Shown piece after piece: positions 26,132-36,070 of a stretch of DNA of 64,000 bases. How positions within the stretch are numbered: the first letter of the stretch is position 1; each line of letters opens with the position of its first letter. Made by a program: the position numbers and the translations under genes. The notes below the pieces were generated by a model, which saw only the letters and a program-made list of their open reading frames with translations, did no database searches and was not told where the DNA came from. Source of the DNA: an uncultured Lachnospiraceae bacterium (GTDB taxonomy: Bacteria > Bacillota > Clostridia > Lachnospirales > Lachnospiraceae); NCBI GenBank assembly GCA_945919795.1, contig CAMEJJ010000002.1, positions 1 through 64,000 of the forward strand. Direction: 5' to 3'.

Positions 26132-26995
26132 ATGAAAAAAATATATTTATTGGCAAAAAACTTTTCGTCAGAGGTAACGAAATGTCATATTTGTGCTTAT
26201 GCATCTTCAGCAGCATTTTTTATGTTTTTGTCGCTGATTCCCATGTTATTGGTAATATGTTCTATTTTACCGTATACGCCTGTAACAGAAGCAGACCTGA
26301 TGACGGCAATGGCACAGGTACTACCCAAAAATCTTGTACCGATTGCAGTCAGTACTGTTTCGGATGTATTTGATAAATCGCCGGCAATCTTATCCATTTC
26401 CGCAGTGGTTACCATATGGTCCGCCGGAAAGGGAATGCTTGCCATTATCAGAGGTTTGAATGCGATTCATCACTCCTATGCTCCTTACAATTACTTTTTT
26501 CAACGAATAAGAGCAAGTATCTACACTGTTATTATGGTTGCATTAATACTGGTTTCTTTAGTGGTTGGTGTATTTGGTGAAAGTATTGCCAGAGTATTTG
26601 GTGAAAAAATACCGGAGCTTAACTTTTTAAATATTTTATTTTCTCAGATAAAAATTTTAATCATTTTTATTTTATTGTGTTTGTTCTTTTTATTACTATT
26701 TACCTATATTCCAAATAAAAAGATTGATTGGAAAACACAGGTTGTCGGAGCCGTCTTTGTGGCGGTTACCTGGTCCGGTTTTTCCTATGCTTTTTCTGTT
26801 TATGTCAAATATTTTTCAGGAACCAGTATATATGGGAGCATGTCTACCATTGTTATTTTGATGTTATGGTTTTATTTTGGTTTTTATCTTTTATTTTTAG
26901 GTGCATTGCTTAGTAAGTTTCTGATGCCGGCAACCGAATTTTTAATTGGTCGAATTGGTGAAAAAAAAGAAATGAAATTACAAGAAATGAAATGA
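26132..26995 (+). CDS. YihY/BrkB family inner membrane protein
   Basis: The 287-residue protein has about six membrane helices and the YihY family pattern, including FMFLSLIPMLLVI near the start and the late stretch WSGFSYAFSVYVKYFS. The family was once called RNase BN, which is wrong, and its function is unknown. The start lies one base after the SpoIID gene, with GGAG seven bases upstream inside that gene, so the two are translated from one message. An earlier in-frame ATG overlaps the previous gene and is rejected. Confidence 0.88.
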   Translation: MKKIYLLAKNFSSEVTKCHICAYASSAAFFMFLSLIPMLLVICSILPYTPVTEADLMTAMAQVLPKNLVPIAVSTVSDVFDKSPAILSISAVVTIWSAGKGMLAIIRGLNAIHHSYAPYNYFFQRIRASIYTVIMVALILVSLVVGVFGESIARVFGEKIPELNFLNILFSQIKILIIFILLCLFFLLLFTYIPNKKIDWKTQVVGAVFVAVTWSGFSYAFSVYVKYFSGTSIYGSMSTIVILMLWFYFGFYLLFLGALLSKFLMPATEFLIGRIGEKKEMKLQEMK

Positions 26996-27008
26996 GAATA
27001 AAAGCAAC

Positions 27009-27037
27009 TTGACTTTTTTTCATAGAATTATTAGAAT
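27009..27037 (+). promoter_or_regulatory. Predicted promoter of the T-box/pheST transcript
   Basis: TTGACT, a 17-base spacer and TAGAAT lie just upstream of the T-box leader. Confidence 0.65.
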
Positions 27038-27065
27038 GAATGTGTTATATAAATCAAATATATAA

Positions 27066-27311
27066 AAAGCGATGAAGATGCACAGTAGTTTTTTATGCAC
27101 CGGCAGAGAGAGGAAGTCACCGGCTGAAAGCTTCCTTCGGTTCCCGTAAAAAATGAATTTCCCATCTGAGCATTGTCTTTGAATATGATTACAAAAGTAG
27201 AAGACAACGTGTTCGAGCGTTAATCGAGTTTTGAGTGCCCGGTTTCCGGGAACTTGGGTGGTACCGCGGAATATTTCGTCCCATAGCATGTTTTGTGCTA
27301 TGGGATTTTTT
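27066..27311 (+). promoter_or_regulatory. T-box leader controlling pheST
   Basis: The invariant T-box sequence GGGTGGTACCGCGG is at 27256-27269. It is followed by a terminator hairpin (CCCATAGCA / TGCTATGGG, about 27280-27304, then T's). Stem I features, including AGAGAGG and a GAA-containing internal loop, occupy 27100-27170. The specifier is probably the TTC or TTT in GAATTTCCC near 27158-27161, which fits Phe, but I could not fold the whole stem to be sure. Uncharged tRNA-Phe would bind, stabilise the antiterminator and let transcription reach pheS. The leader ends about 70 bases before the gene. Confidence 0.9.
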
Positions 27312-27383
27312 ATGTAGTGAATTTGCAAACATGATATGAAATTGCATAATGCATTTTAAAATATTATAGAAAGAGGTAAGAGC

Positions 27384-28421
27384 ATGGAAAACTTAACTGG
27401 CAATCTTGCTGAATTAAAGGCAAAGATTGAAACAGAGCTGAATGTTTTAAAAAATTCAAAAGAGCTCTATGAATTCAAAAACGTTTATCTGGAAGGTAAA
27501 AAGAGTAAAATCAGTGAATTGATGAAGGAAATGCGTAATCTTGCTCCGGAAGAAAGAGCGGGTTATGGAAAAAGCGTCAATGAATTGAAAGAATGGGCTT
27601 TAGGTCGTTTCGCTGAAATGGAAGAAAAAATGAAAGCGTTAGAACTTCAGCACAGATATGAAAAAGAAAAAATTGATTTGTCTATTCCTGCAGAACCGCA
27701 AAAGATCGGCAATCTTCATCCGGTTACTCTGGTTCGGAATCAGTTGATCGATATTTTTGCCGGTATGGGATTTGAAATTTATGAAGGCAGTGAAATAGAG
27801 ACAGATTATTATAATTTCACGGCCTTAAATACACCACAGGATCATCCGGCAAGGGATATGCAGGATACTTTCTATTTATCCCCAGAGTTTTTACTTCGAA
27901 CACAGACTTCTGCAGGTCAGATTCATGTGATGGAGAAAAAGCAGCCGCCGATTAAAATTTTATCACCCGGTAAGGTTTTCCGTTCAGACGATGATGCAAC
28001 GCATTCTCCGATGTTCAGTCAGATGGAAGGTCTGGTTGTTGATAAAGGAATTACTTTAGGTGATTTAAAAGGTATGCTCGATGTATTCGTAAAGAAAATT
28101 TACGGGGAAGATACAACAACGAGATTAAGACCTTCTTATTTCCCTTTTACAGAGCCTTCTGTAGAAGTAGACTGCAGTTGTTTTGAATGTGGCGGAAAAG
28201 GATGTAGTTTATGTAAAGGTACCGGTTGGATTGAAATTTTAGGTGCCGGTGTTGTGAATAAACAGGTATTGGAAAACTGTGGAATTGATTCCGAAGAATA
28301 TAGTGGATTTGCTTTTGGTATTGGTATTGAGCGTACTGCTATGTTGAAATACGGTATTAACAATATTAAATTATTATTCAATTCTGATATCAGAGTATTA
28401 GAACAGATTACAGAAAAATAA
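27384..28421 (+). CDS. pheS: Phenylalanyl-tRNA synthetase alpha subunit
   Basis: The catalytic alpha chain forms an alpha2-beta2 class II synthetase with PheT and charges tRNA-Phe. The 345-residue length is normal. An N-terminal coiled coil (about 5-85) is followed by the class II core, with the family hallmark [11 protein letters not shown] and motif 3 [14 protein letters not shown] near the C-terminus. AGAGG precedes the ATG. pheT begins 13 bases after the stop. Confidence 0.97.
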   Translation: MENLTGNLAELKAKIETELNVLKNSKELYEFKNVYLEGKKSKISELMKEMRNLAPEERAGYGKSVNELKEWALGRFAEMEEKMKALELQHRYEKEKIDLSIPAEPQKIGNLHPVTLVRNQLIDIFAGMGFEIYEGSEIETDYYNFTALNTPQDHPARDMQDTFYLSPEFLLRTQTSAGQIHVMEKKQPPIKILSPGKVFRSDDDATHSPMFSQMEGLVVDKGITLGDLKGMLDVFVKKIYGEDTTTRLRPSYFPFTEPSVEVDCSCFECGGKGCSLCKGTGWIEILGAGVVNKQVLENCGIDSEEYSGFAFGIGIERTAMLKYGINNIKLLFNSDIRVLEQITEK

Positions 28422-28434
28422 ACGGAGGCAGATT

Positions 28435-30882
28435 ATGATATTACCATTGAGTTGGCTTCAGGACTATGTTGATATTAGCGACGTAACAGTTGATGAATTA
28501 GAAAAGAAAATGTTCGACGCCGGTTTTGAAGTAGAAGAAAAATATGAATTAGGAAAAGATATTTCAAATATTGTTGTTGGTTATGTGGAATCCTGTGAAC
28601 TGATTCCGGAAACACATTTACATGTATGTCAGGTTGATGCCGGTGTACATGGCAAAATGCAGGTTTGCTGTGGTGCAGATAATGTAAAAGCCGGTGGAAA
28701 ATTCCCGTTGGCTTTGGTTGGCGCAAGTGTTTATGCTACAGCAAAGGATCATAAGACGGTGGAAGGTGTTATGACCATTAAAAAAGGCAAATTACGTGGT
28801 TATGAATCCTGTGGTATGCTTTGTTCCGGTGTAGAATTAGGTCTTACAGAAGATTTGTACCCCGGTTCCGAGTACAATGGATTGTTGGTTTTACCTGACG
28901 ATGCAGAAGTTGGTTCTGATGTGAAAAAGCTTACCGGACTGGATGAATGGATTTTTGATATTGCATTAACCGCAAATCGTCCTGACTGCCAGAGCATTCT
29001 GGGTATGGCAAGAGAGGTTGCTGCCATGCTTTCTAAAGAATTAAAAATGCCTGCAACCGATTATACGGAAACAGGTGTGACAAAAGACGGATTTAAGGTT
29101 ACGGTACAAGCGCCGGACTTATGCCCCAGATATTCTGCTCATTATGTACATGATGTAAAAATCGAAGAATCACCTGCATGGATGAAACGTCGTCTTGCCT
29201 TGGTTGGAATGGGTTCTATTTCCAATGTCGTTGATATTACGAACTATGTTTTAAAAGAAATCGGTCAGCCGATGCACGCATTTGACTGCTCTTATTTGGA
29301 AGGTAATGAAATTGTCGTTAGACGTGCAAACAACGGTGAAAAGATTGTTACCTTAGACGAACAGGAATATAGTATGACAGATGCCAATCTGGTCATTTGT
29401 GATGGTGTAAAACCGGTAGCATTAGCCGGTGTTATGGGTGGTTTAAATTCCGAAATTCGTGATACGACAACAGCAGTTTTATTTGAATCTGCTAAATTTG
29501 CACGTGACAATGTGCGTAAAACCGCAAGAAGTCTTGGAAAGAGTTCCGATGCAAGTTCCCGTTATGAGAAAGGTGTGGATGAATATTCCACAGTTTTAGG
29601 TATGAAACGTGCCCTTCATTTGATTGAAGAGTTAGGTGCAGGTAAGGTTTCGTCTACACATGTTGATGTGAATACCGGTAATTCGATTGAACCGACACCG
29701 ATGACAGTTAGTATAAAAAAAGTAAACGGTGTTTTAGGTATTGAAGTACCAACAGAAGATATCTGTAAGGTTATGAAAGATTTACATTTCAATCCTACCG
29801 TAGATGGTGATGCATTGACCATTCAGGTTCCGGCATATCGTGAAGACATGCTCCCGAATGCAGATAGCAAAGTAGAGCGTTATCCCGATGTAGCAGAAGA
29901 AGTAATCCGTATGTATGGTTATGATCACATTGTTCCTACATTTATGCCGACAGCACAGCTTACCATGGGCGGTTTGAACTTACAACAAAAAGGAGAGCTT
30001 GCATTAAAGAAAACACTTTGCATGACAGGTGCTCATGAATGCATGCATTATTCTTTCTTCTCACCTTCTGATTTAGATTTGTTAAGATATCCCGAAGATG
30101 CCATGGAGAGAAATGCGATTAAAATTTTGAATCCGATTAATCAGGATTTGTCATTGATGCGTACAACATTGGTTGCATCTATGCTCAATGCTGTTTCCAG
30201 AAACGAAAAGAATGGTATTTTAAGCGGAAGATTATTTGAAGTTGCAAAGATTTTTGTTCCAAAGGCTTTACCCTTAACAGAGTATCCGGAAGAAAAGAAT
30301 CGTCTTTGTGTTGCAACATTCGGTAATGAAGAATCTTTCTATACGATGAAATCCATTGCTGAGACTATTGCAAGCAGTATGGATATTACCTTTGCATATG
30401 AAGAAACGAAGAAATCATTCCTGCATCCTTATCAGGCTGTTAGTGTAACTTGTGAAGGAGTAGAACTCGGTTTCTTTGGTAAGGTGGCTTATGATATTCA
30501 GGATGAACTGGATATGCGTACTCCTGCATATGTCATGGAGCTGGATTTAGATGCATTATCTGCATGGTATGGCAAAAAAAGAACTTTTAAACCTTTGGCA
30601 AAATTTGCTGAGGAAAAGCGCGACCTTGCATTCCTCATGAATAAAGAAATTACATTCAAACAGGTTGAAGACTGTATCCGCAAAGCAAATAAATATATCA
30701 AAGAAGTGAAATTATTCGATGTATATGAAGGCGATCGAATTCCGGAAGGAAAGAAGAGTATGGCTTATACCGTAACCTTTATGCCCAAGGAAGAGCCGTT
30801 TGAAGGTGATTCTGTTCAAAAATTCGTTGATAAGATTTGCCGCACATTAAAGAATGATTTGGATGTTGAATTAAGAGGTTAA
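28435..30882 (+). CDS. pheT: Phenylalanyl-tRNA synthetase beta subunit
   Basis: The 815-residue beta chain holds an OB-fold tRNA-binding domain (about 40-150), the B3/B4 editing region (about 200-390), a B5 domain, a catalytic-like core without activity, and a C-terminal anticodon-binding FDX-ACB domain (about 720-815). It edits Tyr-tRNA-Phe and binds tRNA. The strong GGAGG site lies eight bases before the ATG. The stop is nine bases before queA. Confidence 0.97.
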   Translation: MILPLSWLQDYVDISDVTVDELEKKMFDAGFEVEEKYELGKDISNIVVGYVESCELIPETHLHVCQVDAGVHGKMQVCCGADNVKAGGKFPLALVGASVYATAKDHKTVEGVMTIKKGKLRGYESCGMLCSGVELGLTEDLYPGSEYNGLLVLPDDAEVGSDVKKLTGLDEWIFDIALTANRPDCQSILGMAREVAAMLSKELKMPATDYTETGVTKDGFKVTVQAPDLCPRYSAHYVHDVKIEESPAWMKRRLALVGMGSISNVVDITNYVLKEIGQPMHAFDCSYLEGNEIVVRRANNGEKIVTLDEQEYSMTDANLVICDGVKPVALAGVMGGLNSEIRDTTTAVLFESAKFARDNVRKTARSLGKSSDASSRYEKGVDEYSTVLGMKRALHLIEELGAGKVSSTHVDVNTGNSIEPTPMTVSIKKVNGVLGIEVPTEDICKVMKDLHFNPTVDGDALTIQVPAYREDMLPNADSKVERYPDVAEEVIRMYGYDHIVPTFMPTAQLTMGGLNLQQKGELALKKTLCMTGAHECMHYSFFSPSDLDLLRYPEDAMERNAIKILNPINQDLSLMRTTLVASMLNAVSRNEKNGILSGRLFEVAKIFVPKALPLTEYPEEKNRLCVATFGNEESFYTMKSIAETIASSMDITFAYEETKKSFLHPYQAVSVTCEGVELGFFGKVAYDIQDELDMRTPAYVMELDLDALSAWYGKKRTFKPLAKFAEEKRDLAFLMNKEITFKQVEDCIRKANKYIKEVKLFDVYEGDRIPEGKKSMAYTVTFMPKEEPFEGDSVQKFVDKICRTLKNDLDVELRG

Positions 30883-30891
30883 TTCATTTTT

Positions 30892-31929
30892 ATGGAACAA
30901 GTATTATTAAAATCTGATTTCTACTTTGATCTTCCACAGGAACTGATTGCACAGGACCCGCTGGAGGATCGGAGTAGTTCCAGATTATTGAAATTAGATA
31001 AAAAAACGGGCGAAATAGAACACCATGTTTTTAAGGAAGTTCCTACTTTCTTAAGACCGGGAGACTGTCTGGTATTAAACAATACCAAGGTTATTCCCGC
31101 ACGTTTATATGGTGTAAAAGAAGATACCGGTGCGACGATTGAAGTTCTTTTGTTGAAGAGAAAAGAAAATGATATGTGGGAAACCCTTGTAAAACCCGGT
31201 AAAAAAATGAAGATTGGGGCCAAAGTCGTATTTGGTGACGGTTTATTAAAAGCGGAAGTTATTGATATCATGGAAGAAGGAAACCGTTTAATTCAGTTTT
31301 CATATGAAGGTATTTTTGAAGAAGTGCTGGATGCGCTTGGTGAAATGCCGTTGCCCCCTTACATTACGCACAAATTACAGGATAAAAATCGGTATCAGAC
31401 GGTTTATGCAAAGTATGAAGGAAGTGCCGCTGCACCGACTGCAGGATTACATTTCACGAAAGAGTTATTAGAGCAAATTCAGGCTATGGGAGTTAAAATT
31501 GCCCCGGTTACCTTACATGTTGGACTGGGAACCTTCCGTCCGGTTAAAGAAGAGAATCTGATTAATCATCATATGCATTCCGAATATTATGAGATTACGA
31601 AAGAATCCGCCGATTTGATTAACGAAACCAAAAAGAATGGTGGACGTATCATTTGTGTCGGCACGACAAGCTGTCGTACGATTGAGAGTGCAGCAGATGA
31701 GAGTGGATTCGTGCATCCCGGATGTGCCAATACCGAAATCTTTATCTATCCCGGTTATCGGTTTAAAGTACTAGATGGTCTGATTACCAATTTTCATTTG
31801 CCGGAATCTACACTGATTATGCTGGTTTCAGCTCTGGCAGGTCGTGAACATGTATTACACGCATATGAGATTGCCGTAAAAGAAAGATATCGATTCTTTT
31901 CTTTTGGTGACGCCATGATCATAATCTAG
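30892..31929 (+). CDS. queA: S-adenosylmethionine:tRNA ribosyltransferase-isomerase
   Basis: QueA adds the cyclopentene part of queuosine to tRNA position 34 using S-adenosylmethionine. The 345-residue length and the segments [39 protein letters not shown] and [12 protein letters not shown] are all characteristic. It starts nine bases after pheT, with AGAGG at the end of that gene, and is probably part of the pheST transcript. No tgt gene follows, although it often does in other genomes. Confidence 0.96.
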   Translation: MEQVLLKSDFYFDLPQELIAQDPLEDRSSSRLLKLDKKTGEIEHHVFKEVPTFLRPGDCLVLNNTKVIPARLYGVKEDTGATIEVLLLKRKENDMWETLVKPGKKMKIGAKVVFGDGLLKAEVIDIMEEGNRLIQFSYEGIFEEVLDALGEMPLPPYITHKLQDKNRYQTVYAKYEGSAAAPTAGLHFTKELLEQIQAMGVKIAPVTLHVGLGTFRPVKEENLINHHMHSEYYEITKESADLINETKKNGGRIICVGTTSCRTIESAADESGFVHPGCANTEIFIYPGYRFKVLDGLITNFHLPESTLIMLVSALAGREHVLHAYEIAVKERYRFFSFGDAMIII

Positions 31930-31931
31930 TG

Positions 31932-31960
31932 TTGTAATTTTTTTATCTTTTCGATAAAAT
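31932..31960 (+). promoter_or_regulatory. Predicted promoter of the PilZ gene
   Basis: TTGTAA, a 17-base spacer and TAAAAT lie right after the queA stop. Confidence 0.6.
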
Positions 31961-32006
31961 AAACACATGTAATGTATGATGTCATGTGTGATTTAGGAGG
32001 ACAATT

Positions 32007-32351
32007 ATGGCTGGTATGGAAAGAAGAAGAAATAAACGTCTGGAATTATCATCTCGTCTTATCATAAAAAGATTGGATAATTCCGATGAAAAAGAGCAGG
32101 AAGTTGCAATAGAAGTTTCCGATGTTTCAAAAACCGGACTTGGTTTTTATTGTACGGTACCATTGGAAATCGGGGCTGTTTATGAAGCATATTTAACAAT
32201 TTGGACAAAAGAAGTCATTCATGCATTTGTCGAAATTGTCCGCATCGAAAAAGATGAGGACGCTTTTAAATATGGTGGTATTTTTATCGGTATGCCGGAA
32301 ATGGATGCTGCAAGAATTGAGATTTATGATACGGTAAATAGTAATCAGTAA
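32007..32351 (+). CDS. PilZ-domain c-di-GMP-binding protein
   Basis: The 114-residue protein is a single PilZ domain. The N-terminal arginine motif (RRRNKR, about 6-11) and the DVSKTGLGF motif are the c-di-GMP-binding elements of the family. Stand-alone PilZ proteins act as receptors that slow motility or control surface structures, but the partner here is unknown. TAGGAGG lies seven bases before the ATG. The gene has its own promoter, and the palindromic hairpin that follows probably ends the transcript. Confidence 0.85.
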   Translation: MAGMERRRNKRLELSSRLIIKRLDNSDEKEQEVAIEVSDVSKTGLGFYCTVPLEIGAVYEAYLTIWTKEVIHAFVEIVRIEKDEDAFKYGGIFIGMPEMDAARIEIYDTVNSNQ

Positions 32352-32395
32352 GAAAGATACATGTTTTCAAAAAAATATATATCAAAATAATATTA

Positions 32396-32449
32396 AATGC
32401 CTGATTTCAAAACTCAGACTTTGTCTTCGAGCCGTTGAAATCAGGCATT
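32396..32449. repeat. Convergent-gene hairpin, copy 1 (probable two-way terminator)
   Basis: Perfect 15-base arms AATGCCTGATTTCAA and TTGAAATCAGGCATT enclose a 24-base loop. The loop holds a small inner stem (AGAC / GTCT). T's follow on the plus strand, and the minus strand is also T-rich after the other arm. The element lies between the convergent PilZ and Rpn genes. A second copy at 55923-55976 is inverted. Its loop matches at about 20 of 24 positions, and its stem differs by two paired compensating changes. Confidence 0.85.
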
Positions 32450-32461
32450 ATTTTTGCTCGC

Positions 32462-33349
32462 TTATGATTCTTTATTAGCTAATTGCGCTTCCAATTCTTT
32501 AATACGAGCATTTTTCTCAAAATTTTCTTTTTCCAATTGTTGCTTTTCAGATAATACTTTTTGATATTTTTCTTCCAGTTCTTTTTTGTATTCTTCCTCA
32601 ACTCTTTGCCAAAATAAATAGTCGGCTCTTGCTTCACAGCGTTGGCGAATCTGTTCGTCCTGCGAAAGTTGCAGAATCGTATCGGATGCTTCTTTAATCA
32701 TTGAATCTTTTTGTGCAAGCATTTTAATTTCCTCCCATGTTGTGGCTTTAAATAGGGAAGCCCAATAATCAATGTGGAAAAGTCGGTCTTCCTTTGTTGC
32801 AAGGTTTATATGGGTTAAGTCTAGCACAGAAAGCCGCAGTTTGCTACTGTAGATTTGGTGATTTTTGATGTTTGCCATCATATATGTTGCATAAAATTCC
32901 GGGGCATCCGGAAATAGTGTGAAATCAAGAATTCCAATCTGAATTGCTGTTTTTACATGGATATAATCCTCTCCTTTTTGAAGATTATCAAAAGAGCGGC
33001 AGAGATAACTAAGGGAGCGTTCAGGCCAGTTGTGCTGATTAACAACCTGCATTTCAAGATTGATGATGGTGTTATCGTTGAGCAGGCAGCGGATATCTAA
33101 AACGAAATCTTTGTTGTCAATATATTCTCCGAGTACAATGGGATTAAGAATCGTGACAGATATGACTTCTTCCGGTTTTAGATGTAGAAGAGAGCAGATG
33201 AGCCCTTTTAAGACATGATTATTCTTTTGTAATAATGCACGGAAAAGATAGTCGTTTGTCATGGGAATCTGTACCGGTCCGGTTACCTGATCGAGTGTAA
33301 TGATAATCTGATTTGATTTGGAAGATGAGCTAAAATGAGGTGCTTTCAT
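32462..33349 (-). CDS. Rpn/PD-(D/E)XK nuclease family protein (transposase-like)
   Basis: The 295-residue protein belongs to the large Rpn/transposase_31-like family of PD-(D/E)XK-fold proteins common in gut Firmicutes. The start (PIQ-like PMTNDYLFRALLQKN), the acidic residue in FVLDIRCLL and the ExQ in INLEMQVV fit the nuclease core. Related Rpn proteins promote recombination or defend against phage. The C-terminal ~50 residues are a charged coiled coil. AAAGGACA precedes the ATG. There are no terminal repeats or partner genes that would make it a mobile element. Confidence 0.8.
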   Translation of the reverse strand: MKAPHFSSSSKSNQIIITLDQVTGPVQIPMTNDYLFRALLQKNNHVLKGLICSLLHLKPEEVISVTILNPIVLGEYIDNKDFVLDIRCLLNDNTIINLEMQVVNQHNWPERSLSYLCRSFDNLQKGEDYIHVKTAIQIGILDFTLFPDAPEFYATYMMANIKNHQIYSSKLRLSVLDLTHINLATKEDRLFHIDYWASLFKATTWEEIKMLAQKDSMIKEASDTILQLSQDEQIRQRCEARADYLFWQRVEEEYKKELEEKYQKVLSEKQQLEKENFEKNARIKELEAQLANKES

Positions 33350-33677
33350 AGATGTGTCCTTTCTTTTGTGAGAAGACAGAGTAGTGACATATAATAATAA
33401 ATGATATCTGTCTTTCGACGGTTGTATAAGATAATTTGCTTCATGGGAATTGCGACCGAGATGGTCAGAAATGTTCCTAGAATGAGATGATTATATCAGT
33501 GCAGTTATAAAATGTCTAGAATTTTTTTTACAAAAAGTATCAGAGTCTGTTATAATAAACACAAATAGTATGTTTATATTACAATGATAAAAGAAATATG
33601 ACATAATTATATAAAACAGTATCAGAAGGTAAAACTTTCTTGATAAAACCTTAATTATAACAAAAACAAGGAGGGAC
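33350..33677. other. 328-base intergenic stretch with a promoter for the SNF2 gene
   Basis: A plus-strand promoter is visible: TTTACA (33527-33532), an 18-base spacer and TATAAT (33551-33556). It leaves a 5' untranslated region of about 115 bases. Apart from this I see no gene, repeat or clear hairpin in the stretch. Confidence 0.5.
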
Positions 33678-33680
33678 ATG

Positions 33681-35840
33681 ATGGCAAGACCATTCAGTCC
33701 AACTGAAGCGAAGCGAATAATCGAAAGTCATCAAAAGACTATAGAAAAACTTAATAAGGCTGCTTCCTCAGTAAAAACTTATCGAGCAAAGGTTATTGAG
33801 GCATCAGATGCATTGGTAGCGAAGGAAGTTCTGAAAGTTCTCAGAGATATTCCAATTGAGGAGATTAACCGAGAAAAAAGAGGTTTTCGTGTAAAGGCAT
33901 TAAGGGATCATGGATATAGAACAATAGCTGATATCGTTTCAGCATCAGTATATTCAATTGCTTCCGTTCATGGAATAAGTGAGGATGCGGCATATTCAAT
34001 TAAAATAATTGTAAACAATATTGTATCGAAGGCAAGACAAGAAACTAAAATCAAGCTAAACTCTGATAACCGCTCAAAAGAGGCCACAGCACTTGTGCTT
34101 GCGCTATCCCAATATCGTCGCAGTCAACCTGTTGCTGATGAATGCCGACAGCTCCTTTCTAAGAATAAACAAGCTGTCGAATATGCCGAGGAAGACCTGA
34201 ATTCTGCGGCTGGAAGCTTGAAATGGTTGTTTTCTTCAAAAGTAAAAAAGCAGAAGGCTATAGATGCATATAATACACTGGTTGCCCTTCGGGAAGGAAA
34301 CTATGGACGCGAAGCAGAAGCACAGGCTACTATTGCAGAAACTATTGATAGAAGTTCAAGCATTGAAGCTTGGCAAGACTTTTCAGCTAATTCGGTTCGT
34401 TTTTTCAATGATTTGGAAGACATCAACCCAGGGGTGCTTGGAAATGATGATGCTATGTATGGACTTCCGGAAGATCTTGCGAGAGAAATTCAAGAGGAAT
34501 GTTTCTTCCCAGATGGACTCCTTTGTGAATTAAGAAGATATCAAGAATGGGGAGTTAAATATGCACTTCACCAGGAAAAAATTCTTTTAGGCGATGAGAT
34601 GGGTCTTGGAAAGACTGTTCAAGCAATTGCAACCATGGTATCTCTTCGCAATACCGGCGGGACTCATTTTGTTGTTGTATGTCCAGCAAGTGTTATTACG
34701 AACTGGTGCCGCGAAATAAGAAAAATGAGTTTGCTAAGTGTCACCAAAATACATGGCGCAGGACGTAAAGCTGCTCTCCAATCTTGGGTCAAGAGTGGAG
34801 GTGTTGCTGTTACTACGTATGAAACAACAGCGTATTTCAATTTGCCAGATGACTTTAAATTTAAGCTCATGGTTGTTGATGAAGCGCATTATATAAAGAA
34901 TCCAGAGGCACGAAGAACAGTAAATGTTAAGAACATCAGCTTGCACGCTGAGAGATTGTTGTTCATGACTGGTACTGCGCTAGAAAACAAAGTTGATGAG
35001 ATGATTTCTCTTATACGTGTTTTGCAACCGCGTATTGCATCTCAGGTTCAAGGAATGGCATTTATGTCAGCAGCACCACAATTCCGAAAGGCAATTGCTC
35101 CAGTTTATTATCGCCGAAAACGAGAAGATGTCCTTACGGAGTTACCGGATTTAATAGAAAGTAAAGAATGGTGCACGTTATCCCATAACGAAGAAGTTGC
35201 CTATGAGCAAGCCGTTTTATCTAAGAACTATGCAGAAGCAAGACGAGTTTCCTGGAATGTGGATGATTTGAAAGACTCTTCTAAAGCAGCTCGTTTGTTA
35301 GAACTTGTGATTGAGGCTGAATCTGAAGGGAGAAAAGTGATTGTATTCTCTTTCTTTCTTGATACGATTAGGAAGGTGTCAATGTTGCTTGGTGATAGAT
35401 GTACAAATCCTATCAATGGTTCTGTTACACCTCAGCGTAGGCAGGAAATAATAGACGAATTTGATAAAGCACCTGCAGGAACTGTGCTTGTTGCTCAAAT
35501 TCAATCTGGTGGAACAGGATTAAACATTCAATCAGCAAGTGTTGTGGTTCTTTGTGAGCCTCAATTCAAACCCTCTATAGAGAATCAAGCTATTTCAAGG
35601 GCTTATCGCATGGGACAAACAAGAAATGTTATTGTGTATAGACTTTTGTGTGAAGGTACAGTTGATGAGAAGATAATGTCAACTTTAGAGAGTAAACAAG
35701 CCATTTTTGACGCTTTTGCAGACAAATCTGTTGCTGCAATGGAGAGCCAAGAAATGGATGAACGAACCTTTGGAAATATTATTAAAGAAGAAATCGATCG
35801 GATTAATGCCAAATATAGTAAAACAGAGCAATTGAAATAA
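33681..35840 (+). CDS. SNF2-family DEAD/DEAH-type ATPase (helicase-like)
   Basis: The 719-residue protein has a helical N-terminus and a helix-hairpin-helix-like segment (about 70-108: LRDHGYRTIADIV...VHGISEDAA). A full SNF2 motor follows: GDEMGLGKT (about 304-312), DEAH (400-403), MTGTALENK, and a C-terminal lobe ending with GGTGLNIQ and ISRAYRMGQT. SNF2 motors move along double-stranded DNA. In bacteria they occur in defence systems, in RapA-like polymerase recycling and as solitary proteins. No nuclease, methylase or SWIM partner lies beside it. GGAGGG favours the ATG at 33681 over 33678. Its codon choice (more CGN and AGC) looks unlike its neighbours, which hints at transfer. Confidence 0.85.
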   Translation: MARPFSPTEAKRIIESHQKTIEKLNKAASSVKTYRAKVIEASDALVAKEVLKVLRDIPIEEINREKRGFRVKALRDHGYRTIADIVSASVYSIASVHGISEDAAYSIKIIVNNIVSKARQETKIKLNSDNRSKEATALVLALSQYRRSQPVADECRQLLSKNKQAVEYAEEDLNSAAGSLKWLFSSKVKKQKAIDAYNTLVALREGNYGREAEAQATIAETIDRSSSIEAWQDFSANSVRFFNDLEDINPGVLGNDDAMYGLPEDLAREIQEECFFPDGLLCELRRYQEWGVKYALHQEKILLGDEMGLGKTVQAIATMVSLRNTGGTHFVVVCPASVITNWCREIRKMSLLSVTKIHGAGRKAALQSWVKSGGVAVTTYETTAYFNLPDDFKFKLMVVDEAHYIKNPEARRTVNVKNISLHAERLLFMTGTALENKVDEMISLIRVLQPRIASQVQGMAFMSAAPQFRKAIAPVYYRRKREDVLTELPDLIESKEWCTLSHNEEVAYEQAVLSKNYAEARRVSWNVDDLKDSSKAARLLELVIEAESEGRKVIVFSFFLDTIRKVSMLLGDRCTNPINGSVTPQRRQEIIDEFDKAPAGTVLVAQIQSGGTGLNIQSASVVVLCEPQFKPSIENQAISRAYRMGQTRNVIVYRLLCEGTVDEKIMSTLESKQAIFDAFADKSVAAMESQEMDERTFGNIIKEEIDRINAKYSKTEQLK

Positions 35841-35970
35841 GTAAAGCATACACTGATAAATATGGAAAAAAGTATGGCCAGTAGCATTATTTACATCTAT
35901 AGCTGCAGCATATTGTGATATTGATAATTATGAGATGAGTGCAAATATTGTACCAAATTGATAGCAAGAT

Positions 35971-36027
35971 AAAAAAGCCCGACGCTGATATATTATTTCT
36001 TTATGGTATATCAGGATTGGGCTTTTA
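35971..36027. terminator. Two-way terminator between convergent genes
   Basis: AAAAGCCC / GGGCTTTT and CTGATATA / TATATCAG form a long interrupted stem. A's precede it and T's follow it, so it can end transcripts from both the SNF2 gene and the prephenate dehydrogenase gene. Confidence 0.8.
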
Positions 36028-36070
36028 TATTAAATGATATTGTTATTATGTTATTATGCTTTATCTTTAA

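Noticed and set aside
32462-33349. Active insertion sequence
   Set aside because: Although the gene is of a transposase-like family, no terminal inverted repeats or target duplications were seen around it.
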